Assembly: GCA_024752435.1 (NCBI GenBank)
Contig: CP103031.1
Coordinates: 1,174,001 to 1,238,000 of the forward strand
Direction: 5' to 3'
DNA: 64,000 nt
Source of the DNA: Allantophomopsis cytisporea
Lineage: Eukaryota; Ascomycota; Leotiomycetes; Phacidiales; Phacidiaceae
In this document: positions 11,901 through 23,360 of the stretch, piece by piece
How the letters are laid out: the number at the start of each line of letters is the position of its first letter
How positions within the stretch are numbered: position 1 is the stretch's first letter
Notes under the pieces: model-generated
The model's input: only the letters and a program-made list of their open reading frames with translations
What the model was told of the DNA's origin: nothing
The model's database searches: none
Program-made: the position numbers and the translations under genes

Positions 11901-14900
11901 TGGTCAGTCTGAAGCTTGCGAATAACAGACTCACCCATATCCCCTCCTATTTCGGTCAATTCAGAGCAATGAGGACACTGAATCTATCTTCGAACTTCCT
12001 CGAGGACTTTCCGGAATTTCTCTGCGACTTAGAGAGCCTTGTGGATATCGATATGAGCTTCAACAACATCAGTGTTCTTCCAGATAGCATTGGAAAGCTG
12101 AAATCTCTTGAGCGGTTTGTCATTACCAACAACGGATTAAAGGGGTCTTTGCCATCAACATTCAGCGAGTTGCAAAATCTTAGAGAAGTCGATATCCGAT
12201 ACAATGGACTTACGAGTATTGATGTTCTTGCTGGACTTCCACTGGTCGAGCAGATCTCTGCCGATCATAACTCAGTATCGGTCTTCGAGGGTTCATTCAG
12301 CAAAATACGCGTCTTGCGACTCAACTCGAATCCGGTAACCAAATTTGAGATCCTGAATGGCGTGCCATCATTGACCACACTAATTTTGTCCAATGCCAAG
12401 CTCGCACATATTCCAGATGCGGTCTTCGACAAGATGCCTAACTTAGTGAAATTAGTCCTGGACAAGAACCACTTTGTTTCTTTACCGAGCCATGTTGGAA
12501 AACTCCGGAAGTTGGAGCACTTCAGTATCGCACGAAACGCTCTGAGCAGTCTCCCAGCCGAAATTGGCTGTCTTCACGATCTTCACTTCTTGGATGTGCG
12601 AGAGAACAATCTCAAGAAGCTTCCTCAAGAGATTTGGTATGCGCGCAGTTTGGAGACTCTGAATGTCTCCTCCAACGTGCTCGACGGCTTCCCGAAACCA
12701 GGATCTCGTGCTCCCCAAGTTCCTGGAGAAACTCCTCCATCAGTCCCAATCAAGGACAATAGCTCCAGTACACCTCTGATTACCCCATCCTTGTCACATA
12801 GTGCTAGCCTCGATGAACTTGCCCCTATGGAGAAATTCGAACAACGACGACCTAGTCAAGCATCTGGCGGCTTGCTGAGTGTAGGGAGCTCTCCTGTTCC
12901 TGCGGGTCCGGATCGGAAAAGCTCTTTGGTGTCCGTCTATGGTAAAGGTGGTCGAAAAACGTCAGTCATGTCGAGAAGTGGATCAGACAGTACAGCTAGC
13001 ACTCCTGGAACGACTGTACGAAAAGACTCGGGCGTCTCTTCCAAGCTCCAAAATACCTTTGCAGTTTCGCTTAAGAATCTCTATCTCGCAGATAACCAGC
13101 TGGACGACGATGTCTTTGATGAGCTCGTACTTCTTGTTGAACTTCGCATTCTCAATCTTTCGTATAATGATCTTAATGATATCCCACAACGTTCGATCAA
13201 GAGTTGGCCACAGCTCCAAGAACTCTATCTCTCTGGTAATGAGCTTACGTCATTACCATCCGATGATTTTGAGGAATTGAGTGTTCTTCAAGTTCTCCAC
13301 ATCAACGGAAACAAATTCCAAACTTTACCTGCTGAGCTTGGTAAAGTGCACCGTCTCACTATTTTGGATTGTGGTAGCAATGCTCTCAAGTATAACGTAT
13401 CTAACTGGCCATACGATTGGAACTGGAATTGGAACACTGCCCTCAGATACCTCAACCTGTCTGGTAACAAGAGACTTGAAATCAAGCCAAATGTCCAATT
13501 CTCTCAGGGCGCGGCTACTCGCGATGTTCGCGATTTAACCGATTTCGGCTCCTTACTTAATCTGAGAATTCTGGGTTTGATGGATGTTACATTGACCATT
13601 CCACAAGTCCCTGATCAAACCGAAGATCGAAGAGTTCGTACATCAGGATCTCTGGCTGGCTCTTTGGCGTATGGTATGGCCGATACGCTAGGCCGTAACG
13701 AGCATCTTTCGACTATCGATATGGTTGTTCCACGATTTAATGCATCTGACTCTGAAACACTCTTAGGAATGTTTGATGGTCAGGCTTTGTCAAGCGGAGG
13801 TTCTAAAATCGCCAAATATTTGCACGAAAATTTCACGATTATCTTCGCCGACGAATTGAAGAAGCTCAACCCATCAGTGCCGGAAACACCAGTGGATGCT
13901 CTCAGAAGAGCTTTCTTGTCTCTAAACAAGGAGCTTGCGACTGCAGCTACTCTGCATACAGAGGAACGATCTATTTCGACGCATCGAGGATCGTCCGCTT
14001 CCACGGTTCTCAGTCAAGCAGACCTCCACTCTGGTGGTGTAGCAACAGTCATGTTTCTTCAGCAATCGGAGCTTTATGTCGCTAATGTTGGTGATGCCCA
14101 GGCCATGCTTATTCATTCCGAAGGTGGCCACCATATGCTCACTCAAAAACACGACCCTGCTGAAGACAGCGAGCGAAAACGCATCAGAGATGCTGGTGGG
14201 TGGGTATCGCGTCAAGGCAAGCTCAATGACATCCTTGAAGTTAGCCGTGCTTTCGGGTACGTGCAGCTCATGCCGGCAGTTCAGGCAGCCCCACATATCA
14301 CGAGAGTCACTCTTAAGGAAACTGACGAGATGCTTCTTATTGCATCACGTGAATTATGGGAATACTTAACTCCTGAACTGGTCGTCGATGTGGCTCGCGT
14401 TGAGCGTGGCGATCTCATGCGTGCCGCACAACGCCTACGTGATCTTGCCATGGCATTTGGTGCTTCTGGAAAGATTATGGTTATGATTCTCGGTGTCTCT
14501 GATCTGAAGAAACGCGAACGTTATCGTCTCAACCGTGGTACATCAATGTCGATGGGTCCTTCTGGAATCCCTGATGAAGGCTATGCGCCAACCAAACGAG
14601 GCAAACGAGCCAAGGGTGAAGGTGTGGAGGATTCTATGCTTCGTCGCCTCCAGGCTGAAGTGCAGGCACCCGTCGGTGACGTTAGCATTGTCTTCACCGA
14701 TATTAAAAATTCTACTATGCTATGGGAGAACTTCCCCTCAGCAATGCGCTCGGCCATCAAGCTTCATAATGAAGTCATGCGACGTCAGCTGCGACTTATT
14801 GGTGGATATGAAGTCAAGACTGAAGGTGATGCTTTCATGGTATCCTTCCCTACACCTACATCGGCATTGCTATGGTGTTTTAGTGTGCAGATCAATCTTC

Positions 14901-16048
14901 TGGACGTGCAGTGGCCTTCTGAAGTTATTGATTCCATTGCTGGCAAAGAGATTCGCGATAGTGACGGCAACGTTATTTTCCGTGGTCTTTCCGTTCGTAT
15001 GGGTATCCATTGGGGTAATCCCGTGTGTGAAAATGATCCAGTCACCCGCCGTATGGATTACTTTGGTCCTATGGTCAATCGTACTGCTCGTATTTCTGGA
15101 GTTGCAGATGGTGGCCAAATCACCGTCTCAGCGGATTTCATATCAGAAATCCAGAGATGCTTGCTCTCATACTCTGAGTCCGATCGTCTTGGGTCCACCA
15201 GCTCTGATGATTCACTTGATGCGGACGTCATGACTGCCACTATCCGTAAAGAGATGCGCTCTCTTTCATCCCAAGGTTTCGAGGTCAAAGACATGGGTGA
15301 ACGCAAGCTCAAGGGTCTCGAAAATCCCGAATATATCTATCTCATTTATCCGCATGCTTTGGCTGGCCGTATCTCATACCAGGGTCGTCTTGCTGCTGAA
15401 GAGGCTAGCGGTGAAGCCAAGGAAGCTGCAGCTCTCATTGCTCAGAACGCTCACAAGAACGTACTTCCTGCGGATTCACTTCTCGCTATGGATCCTGCCG
15501 CTCTCTCCGAGAATTCACAGCTCGATCTGGACACCAGTGTAGTGTGGAAGTTATGGAAGGTCAGCTTGAGGTTAGAGCAATTGTGCTCTCTGCTTGAAGA
15601 GGAACCTGGTTCCAGTTTGCAACAGCCTGAAACAGAACTCATGGAACGCGTCAAGAACCGTGGGGGTGAAGTCACCGATCAATTCTTGGTGGGATTCATT
15701 GCCCACCTTGTTTCTAGAGTCGAGGTACGTACCCTTCACATTTGTCTTCTATTATATATATACTGACTTGAAATCCAGACCTGTATTGCAGCACTGCAAA
15801 TGAGACACATAGCTGCAGGAAGTGGACCGATCGAAGAAATCGAGGGTCTGAGACTTCCTATGGGCAACCTTCTGGCTGGCGTCAAGTCTCAGATGGACGA
15901 GTTGAGAAGATATAGAGAGCTTTATGGTCCTCTGCCTGTCCTCACAGCAGAAGTCGATCCTGCCATCGCCAGAAATCTTCAGCACACGGCTGACTATCTC
16001 CAAGACAACGGGGACGATCAAGATACGGCCATGGGGGATTTCTGGTAA
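8980..16048 (+). CDS. Adenylate cyclase (fungal Cyr1/BAC type)
   Basis: Four exons: 8980-9116, 9382-10087, 10208-15724, 15779-16048, giving 2209 residues. The start exon (MTRLEGLPTRTSS) is joined across a 265-bp intron; the other introns are 120 and 54 bp. Domain order: Ser/Thr/Pro-rich N-terminus; a G-alpha-binding-like segment near 540 (FDLDADLSNMEGI); a Ras-association domain ~625-710; leucine-rich repeats ~750-1110 and ~1230-1410, split by a Ser/Pro-rich insert; a PP2C-like domain ~1430-1715 (MFDGQ, VANVGDAQAML); and the class III cyclase domain ~1770-1995 (FTDIKNST, EGDAFMVSF). It makes cAMP at the plasma membrane downstream of Ras and G-alpha, controlling growth, development and, in pathogens, virulence. 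The 120-bp intron is a multiple of three with no stop, so it is easily missed. Very confident. Confidence 0.96.
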
Positions 16049-16794
16049 TCTCCTCGCGGTACTTCCCTCCTCTCGTCTAAGCTTGAGAAAGTGCTTTCTT
16101 CGGATTCTAGCATGGGTGCGGCGTTTTTATGGGACGGGGGTGTCGGATCAAATTCTCTGGATAAGGAATGTATATTTGGGTAATCAGTCTTGTGCTTTTC
16201 TCGGTGTTCAGCGCGGTGGGGACCCAGTCTTTTTCCTTTCTTGTCGATTCCCACTCGCGACGTATACCTTGTTTTCCTTTTCTCTCTCTTTTTTGGTTTG
16301 GTAGGGGTTCTTGAGTTGCCCATGCTGGTCTGGTTAGCTTTGGTATTTGCCCTTTTCTTGGCCTTGTTCTTTACTGTATCTGTGTCTTCTTGGATCACTA
16401 CGACGGCTGGGGTTAGGCGTGGAAGGGACTGAACTAGTGGACTTGAACTTGGGGGCTGGCTGCCGTTTTCTGCGCGCCTGGGGTTTTGGGGGTTTCTGAT
16501 TACTACCGTGTTGGAAAAGATGGGCTGGTTGGTTGGGTGGTGGGTATGCTTATGAGGAATGATTGATGGGGCGGTATATAGTTTGGGGAGAGTGGTGGTA
16601 GTGGATATATCTAATACAACACGCTTTTGGTCGTTATTATGCTGAGCTTGTGGGATTTTTGGTTGTGAATCAGTAGGAACTCCTTGCATATAATTACTTG
16701 TCCGTATCTTCCATGTTGGAGTATTATTAGAGGCTGCCAAGTCTAAATATTTAGAATTCTATTCCTTTTCTGATACCCAAATAATACCACCCAA
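16049..16794. other. 3' flank of adenylate cyclase
   Basis: T- and G-rich sequence between the convergent adenylate cyclase and GNAT genes, probably holding both 3' UTRs. A 240-codon antisense frame is open across 16018-16740, but it is low-complexity, overlaps the cyclase terminus and shows no domain. I do not call it. Confidence 0.6.
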
Positions 16795-17596
16795 TCATAC
16801 AACTCTTTTTCTCAGAACGACCGCATTCCCTTCCCACAACTTGCCAGTCGAATCTATTATATTAAATCGCCCAGGTATTCTCTGGTACACTCTATATCCT
16901 TTTCTCTCATACCACTCCTGCAATATAACCTTGTTCAGATCAGCATATAAGGTGAATTCTGATTATAACATCTACTCACCTTTGGAACTTCTAGACCCCT
17001 CGAAGTATAGCGTCCTTTGGACGTGTTTGTTTCTCGATCAAGCGTATCGAGTATGATCTCCGTGGCATTATGTGGCGGCTGGCTCGCCACATCCTCCGCT
17101 GCCTTGAGAATTGCTCCTCCAATTCCCATTGACTGTACGGAAGTGGAGACAAAAAGCGAGTGAATGCTATATACAACTTCTGCCTCATCCAGACCCGGCA
17201 CAATCTCGGTTTTCTCACGCCTTAATTCCACATGGCCGATAGGAAGGAACTTCTGATTGAGAGGACAGCGAGCTTTGCCTCCTAGGTGAGTTGCCGTGTC
17301 GTAGAGAATACGGTCCTCCGGTGCGGATCCTGATCCCAGGTTATTGTCTACACTTGCGGCCTTGTAATCGTAAGTATGAATTTCCAGTTTGAGGATTCGA
17401 CTCAGCGGAATTGAGCCGTGTGGGAGGACTTGTTCACCCAATACATTTGGATTTCGCCTTTACGATGCTGAGATTGCCACATTTCTATTTTGTCTTCGTT
17501 CCATGTCGCGTCCAGTCTTTGGTTGTACAGGGCTTGTACGTGTTCCGTGGACTCGGGATCCCATGGTATGAGAACAACACTGCTGGGCTTAGACAT
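16795..17596 (-). CDS. GNAT-family N-acetyltransferase with an apparent frameshift
   Basis: The start is MSKPSSVVLIPWDP at 17596. The N-terminal frame runs through GEIQMYWV (residue ~54) and then meets a stop at once, while the homologous continuation (EQVLPHGSIPL...) resumes in another frame from about 17435. The core has the GNAT acetyl-CoA loop QSMGIGGAIL preceded by VVYSIHSLFVS. A good 62-bp intron (16918-16979, gtgagt donor, ttgcag acceptor) leads to a last exon EWYERKGYRVYQ ... LRKRVV, typical of this fungal family. The frame break could be a single-base loss, in the genome or in the assembly, or a 44-bp intron (gtattg...ctgag), but that intron's splice sites are poor. With the break repaired the family length would be normal (~230 residues). 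Substrate is unknown. Confidence 0.7.
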
Positions 17597-18437
17597 TACG
17601 GCTGGATCTTTGTTAGCTCGAGCACTTGGATTGTCACAATTTGAAGGGCTGTCTACAGATTCGTAACAACAAAAGTGAGGTTATTTTGTCCCCAAGATGT
17701 CATTCTTCGTGAGTCATTGACACTAGCAGGTCACGTGGTTCTCAGACAATTGACTTTTGCCTGCCAGTTGCAATATTTACTGGATTGATTGAAGTAAAGA
17801 AACTGGAAACTGTTTTACGTGTATACATCGAAAGTGGGATGTTGTGGGATCATTTGCCTAGTATAAATATGCCTCGCTTGATTCGCAAATTCGTCAATTG
17901 GCTAACAGATTAATTGATTAACCGATATTCTACGTTGACCTGTTAGTACTAGTTATTTCTTCCGTTTAATTCATCGATTAAACAACTAGTATATGTAAAG
18001 CTGGAGCAGAATGCACTACAATTACGCATCGCATATGCTGAATTTCACTAGATATATATTCGGCGTCCAATTTTAGAGGAGAGCACCACGGATTTCCGAA
18101 TCAAGAACAAATCGAGTCATGTTGACTAGCATGTTCACAGTCTGTGATAAGTAGATCATGATATTACAATTGTGAAATGATGGTATGTGTTCATATTGTA
18201 TAAAATCAATTCATAAAATATCAAATCGTATAACAACCATGGATATCCAGCCAAATGCACCAACCTTCATATCAAATGAACAGGGCACTTATTTCGAATT
18301 CTACAATCATAAACTTTATTCGTTAGATAGATTTCAAGTTCATATAGAGGTCCAACTTACCGAGTACTATTTCTGGATGTCATCAAGAGCATCCACAGAT
18401 CAATCGAAAGCGGCAACCTCATCGTGACACTCTAAAC
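17597..18437. other. AT-rich intergenic region
   Basis: Lies between the GNAT start and the 3' end of the defensin-like gene. AT-rich with several TTAATTGATTAA-like stretches near 17900-17990. An 80-codon frame at 18185-18427 has no recognisable character. Nothing else seen. Confidence 0.55.
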
Positions 18438-18805
18438 TTATAGAGTAGAGATACATGTGCAGGTACCATCCGATTTGCAAGTACCGCCCTGAATATGACC
18501 AAACATAATGCAAGAAGTCGAGCACTGCACAAGAATTAGAACATATATAGTGAGCAGAATTTATATGTTCAACTTACACTATCCCAGCATTCAGCCTCGG
18601 TCTTTGGAGCACGTCGACCGACTTGAGAAATGCAGTTGCAACCACCATTGCTAGAGCAGATACCACCAGCCACCTGTCCCTCAAACACGCAACCTGTCGA
18701 GCATGTCTTCTCGCACTGCGCTACAGCGTCAAGAGGGGACGGCGCAGCCATTGTACTGGAGATGGCGACAGCCAAAAGGGCGCAAATGGATACGGTGAAC
18801 TTCAT
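18438..18805 (-). CDS. Small secreted peptide with two tandem defensin-like (CS-alpha-beta) modules
   Basis: Two exons, 18805-18578 and 18524-18438, separated by a 53-bp intron (gtaagt donor, gtgcag acceptor), encode 104 residues. Residues 1-20 are a clear signal peptide (MKFTVSICALLAVAISSTMA). The mature part has two six-cysteine modules with identical spacing, C-x3-C-x3-C-x10-C-x5-C-x-C, at C31-C58 and C73-C100. Each has the CxxxC helix pair, the CxC strand pair and a GxC turn (GGIC, GGTC) of the defensin gamma-core. A dibasic RR at 64-65 in the linker is a possible Kex2 site. The C1-C2 loop of three residues is shorter than in most defensins. The intron falls inside module 2, after its first Cys. 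Family expectation is a secreted antimicrobial or host-interacting peptide; the actual activity is unknown. Confidence 0.8.
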
Positions 18806-19570
18806 TTTTGGTTTGTTGATGTGGATATATAGATAGATTTCCTGCTGATCGAAATTTGAGCAGTAGATTGAAAATGAACGTGCTTGTATTGTAGATGTGA
18901 TTTTGGAATTGAAGTGAAGATCTTCCTATATATCTGAACTCAAGACGCTACGGATCTTCGGCGAAGGAAGACCTTCTCATGCATTACGATCTTAGCTGGA
19001 CTTTTCACATCGAAGCTTCGTTTCATCCTGACATAAGCCACACACAAGAGCCTCAATCCTCGCCTTGGTTTCATCACTTATTTCCCGTTATCTGTCAGGA
19101 CTGCTGGTGGGCGACGTGTCACTCGGTGGGATACGTCAACGATACGTCAATGATAAGAGGCCGAACTTAGCACTGTGTAACGCACGAAGCAGCCATGGGC
19201 ATCTTTAGGATCTATGGGCACTAGAATGTTCGAGAGTCAAGAAAGCTTCCATCAGCCGATGGGTAAAACCACTTTTCTTGACAGATATTTTCTGTCTGTG
19301 AGAGTGGCAACGAGCAGAAAGACCTCCCGGGGTCGGGGTTTGATGCCACATGATCAGCAAGAGCTAGGTCAAGGCTCTTGAACGTTTTTCGTTTTTCGGT
19401 ACTCCGAGGAAGCCGGCTTCAGTTGTGATGTGAAAATTTTTCAAACTAAGTGCTTTACATTTATTTGTGTCTATGGCTGTCTGGGAATCTCTGTATCTAA
19501 GTCTAATCTCAATATGCTGTGCTAACCTTATCAAATAATCAATGACTCCCAATCGCAAGAAAAAGAAAAA
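18806..19570. other. Intergenic: promoter of the defensin-like gene and 3' flank of P450 1
   Basis: Only short frames without domains. The first ~150 bp upstream of the peptide gene are AT-rich and likely hold its promoter and 5' UTR. Nothing else recognised. Confidence 0.55.
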
Positions 19571-21185
19571 CTACTGTGGAGCCACATGAAGTCGCACCTG
19601 TGCTCCAGTTCCGCTGCGGCACGACACTGTATGATGGAACAAAGGTGGCCCAGGAGCTTCCATACTCTCAATCGCATCGAAGCGCTGAGCGAAGCGTACC
19701 ATAACATATGCAGTCTCGGTAAGTGCGAATTGTTCTGGGGTCATAGTTAGCTATTTGTGAATATAGTACGTTGAAATGGTGATACTTACGACCAATGCAT
19801 CTCCTTGGACCGCCTCCAAAAGGCATGAACTCCCAACCGTACTTTCGCCCCTCCCATCTCTCTGGCTTGAACTCTTCGGTATCCTCACCCCAGATATCAG
19901 TGCGGTTGTGCATGGAGTAGTGGGAGGTCAAGATTCTCTGGCCCTTGGCCACGAAGATGGGCTGGGTACCAAGTGGTCCACCTCCTCTAGGCAATGTTGT
20001 ATCCTTGACGGTCATACGTTCGTTCAAAGGCACAACATTTCCACATCTCAGCGCCTCATTGATACACCACTGAATGTATGCGCAGTTTCGGAGTTGCGCA
20101 AACTGGATCTCTCCCGCGCGATGGCTTCCAAACTCTTGAAGAACAACGGTGCGAAGTCTGGCAAATGCGGCTGGGTTCCGGGAAAGGAAGTAGAAAACCC
20201 ATCCGAGAAGTGCTCCAGTCGTGTCTCTTCCCGCATTCAAGATGTGGAGAGTCTCGTTGCGCAGCTCCAATGGGTTTTGAGTCATTTTGGCCAGGTCATC
20301 GAGGAGATAGAATCTATGGGACTTTTCAGTGGCACTTTTCGACTGGCTCAGTCGTTCGGCGACGAAGGCATCGACAACTTTGTGAACTTCTTGACAGTGG
20401 CGAGTGAATTGGGGTGAGTGAACAAGTTTCTCCCATCTCCCAGCGAGTCCCTTGGCATAGATCCAGGTCTTGCCGGCATCGAGGTGGTAACCAAATTTGG
20501 CGTACTGTTGACGTTTGGGGTCATTCTCGAAGGATTCTCTGTGGAAGTTCTGAGAGTTTACCGACGTCCCGTAGAGGAATTCCGTAGCAACATCGAGAGT
20601 GAAGTTTAAGAATAGAGGTGCAAGATCGACTTTAGTGGTCCAGCCGTCAGCTCCACCATTGAGAGAGTCAAGGTTCAGCATTGCTTGCACGTGAATCTCC
20701 TCAAGCTCGAGATCCATGATCTGCTCCCGAGAGAACTGGGGTCGAACAAGAGCTCTAGAGTGTTTCCAGGCTTCACCCTTAGCAGTGAAGATTCCATCTC
20801 CCAACAGTGGGCTCCAAGTATCCCTTCGGTGAGGACTGATGTCGAAATCAGCTGTCTGGAGTGCAAACATCGCTTTGGCATTTTCAGGATCACGGGTCAC
20901 GATGACCTCATAATCAAGCATCTTGCAGCTGATTGTATGAACGTCTTTTCCAACCTCGTCGATAGTTTCCTTGAACCACTGAGGTCCCCTTCCGGCCTTG
21001 TTTGCCTTGCTCGCCTCTAACAGCCGCGTCAGGCCGAAGATGCCCTTCCGGGGAAGTTGAGGAATGGAGCCGCAGCCCCGACGAGCTGATTCTTGAGCAT
21101 GTCTTCTTGATGTGCGAAAGTTTGAAACGACCTTGTAAATCAAGCCGAGGGCAATCAAGATGATTGGTAGTAAGAAAGAAACCAT
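19571..21185 (-). CDS. Cytochrome P450, CYP52-like (fatty acid/alkane hydroxylase type)
   Basis: Exon 1 is 21185-19790 and exon 2 is 19734-19571; the 55-bp intron (gtaagt donor, gctaact branch, cccag acceptor) interrupts the heme loop. The protein is 519 residues. An N-terminal membrane anchor starts MVSFLLPIILIALGLIY. Key motifs: DGIFTAKGEAWKHSR (C-helix), AGRDTT (I-helix oxygen-binding, ~residue 318), ExxR in NEALR, FKPERW, and heme FGGGPRRCIG with the Cys ligand at 463, continuing QQFALTE in exon 2. The GGGPLGTQPIFVAKG segment before the heme loop resembles CYP52 and related families, which omega-hydroxylate alkanes and fatty acids in the ER. I start at 21185, because the upstream in-frame residues lack membrane-anchor character. 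P450 identity is certain; the substrate is inferred. Confidence 0.92.
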
Positions 21186-23360
21186 TGTGATGGTTTGAGG
21201 AATGAAAGAAGTGGTATGATGGAGATAGTGTGTATATTGCGTTGTATAACATTTCAGCAACGAAGAAGGAAGTATATCAGCTTCAAATATGTGGCGATTC
21301 AATTGTGATTACACTAATAGTAAATAAAGGCATTAGCAACCTCAAATACCACGGTTATTAAGATCATCGAGCTTCTCCGCTTTCCAACTGGGCCAGCAAG
21401 CATTAGTAGGGATATTACAGAGGGTTGACTTGGGTTGAGATGTGGCATCCGTGAAGTATGTGTTGTAACAGAACTGAGGATCAATACTGCGTTGCAAGGC
21501 TGAAGATCGTCGGATCCCACGCAAGGATCAATGATGGTCTATGTTCCACTGTATTTCGAAAGCGCAGACGTTTATAAGTGGGGAATCAGGAGAGGTGATG
21601 ATGGGGTAACAAGCATTGCAGACAACGTTTCAAGAGAGATGCAAAGTCACAGCTACCCTGCAACGATCAGTCCCTGAGATTCACATGGGTCTGAAGGATA
21701 GGTCTGGGATACTATGCTCATGCTAATGCTGACGTCGAACATGAAGGAACTGGTGTGCTTGTTCTATCCCATGCTGCAGGATGCGCTGCCGGAATACGCC
21801 CGAGAACTGGTCACTTGACTTGGAGGGGGTATGTACCATTACAGTGGCTGAGTTATGTCCATCATTTGTTCATGTTTCAAATGGGATAGAACAGAACTTA
21901 GAAGCTCTCCAGATGAATTGGAATATTGAGTTGCTGTTATTTTCTGTGAACGACAATCAAGGATTATCATTCATGTACAACGTCATGTAGCAAAGCTTTA
22001 AATGGTGGCGACGTAAGACAGACAAATTACAAGACAACATACACGCCATTGAACCACTCACGTATGAAACAAAGGTCAAGTAGGAAAGACATTGGGCAGA
22101 TCGACATGCCCTGTAGATCTGTCGCAACGCTCGAGTTTCCAGAGACGTTTCATCATAACTGAAAGAATCGCCACCGTATTGGCGCAGCATCCTGGACCTT
22201 GAGTGTAAACAGACGACATTGCTGGCAGGCACAAAGGATTCGCACAGCACATCCAAAGGAGCGCCAGAGCGAATGAAGCGGTGGTGACTCTGAATCCGCA
22301 CCATATCTGCCCAATCACACATGTAAAGAGATCAGGCAGGGGAGCGACGAGGTAGGCCTTCCTCCATACTCTAATGTGACGACGGATTTTAGCTTGCGCA
22401 GATCAATCCTTAAGGATACCTAAGGAAGGAGGAGGCTGTACATGCCGGTGAGGCTCTGAGAATTGTACTGACACGGCAGTAGGCGCACCATTCTGTGGTA
22501 TCGTCAGGTAGACTAGGCTAGCACGTGGCTAGCTTCGAATGATGCTGAAAATAGCTGCATCAGGAAATCCATGTCCATATGTAGATATCCATACAACAAA
22601 TTGGGCGAGAATGTTGGTACGCCTACGTACGCACCGTGCGGGCCAGATACAGTTATTGTGTCTCAGATCCTAATCCTTATTCCGCGACTTCATATCTCCT
22701 TCGCACTAATATTCTGTAAATGAGACTGAGAGAATGAGAGTGAAAGACCCTCGCCCCAGCTGTATGTAGACCTGGTAGGACCCCTTCGGTGCGGAGTGGT
22801 GGATTTGACTTCACCTGATTGGTGCTGTGTTTGGGCAGTAATTGATGGTACCACCATACATTCACCCCGAAATCTTGAGTTCATACCAATACGATCAATA
22901 TAGATATTGAGATGTTGTTTAATCTTGAAAATTGTCCAGTTACCAAATCGCATTAATCGCCTTCCAATGCATTCAAAAAGCCTTGTTGCATTGTCGATTT
23001 AAACAGTTGATTTGTATTTTGCCCCAATGAAATTATCCGCAATCGCCGCCAGATCGTTGTGACGCCTTGACGCAAATGCAACCATCACTCGAGAAGATCG
23101 TACCAATTGGCACATATTATACAACACGGTACAAAACTATAAGTTATATCCAGAACTGCGTAGAAGCTCATCAAGATGCATAACTAGCAACCTCAGATAA
23201 TGAAAACAACTTGATCTAATTTCTGGTATATTCTATGGAAAAACACTAATTACTAGGCTACAATAAAACAAACAACTCCTCTATATCCTCTAGGCCAATC
23301 TTCCTACTCCGCTGCCATGCTCAAAATAAATTCTGTGAATGTATCAATGTATCTATAGCT
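21186..23360. other. 2.2-kb intergenic region between two P450 genes
   Basis: Only short frames. One at 22076-22318 has a hydrophobic start and several Cys but lacks an ATG at its 5' end. No domain, repeat array or RNA gene recognised. Confidence 0.5.

Noticed and set aside
16018..16740. A 240-codon antisense open frame over the adenylate cyclase 3' end
   Set aside because: Low-complexity composition, no domain, overlaps the end of a firmly called gene, and is explained as chance in T/G-rich 3' flank.
17399..17442. 44-bp intron in the GNAT gene
   Set aside because: The gtattg donor and ctgag acceptor are both poor and it would remove the conserved YWV; a base loss is the simpler reading, though not proven.
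18185..18427. 80-codon frame opposite the 3' end of the defensin-like gene
   Set aside because: AT-rich, no domain, stops 10 bp from the neighbour's stop; looks like random frame.
22076..22318. Cys-containing 80-codon frame with hydrophobic start between two P450 genes
   Set aside because: Starts with GTG rather than ATG and shows no clear mature-peptide pattern or intron.
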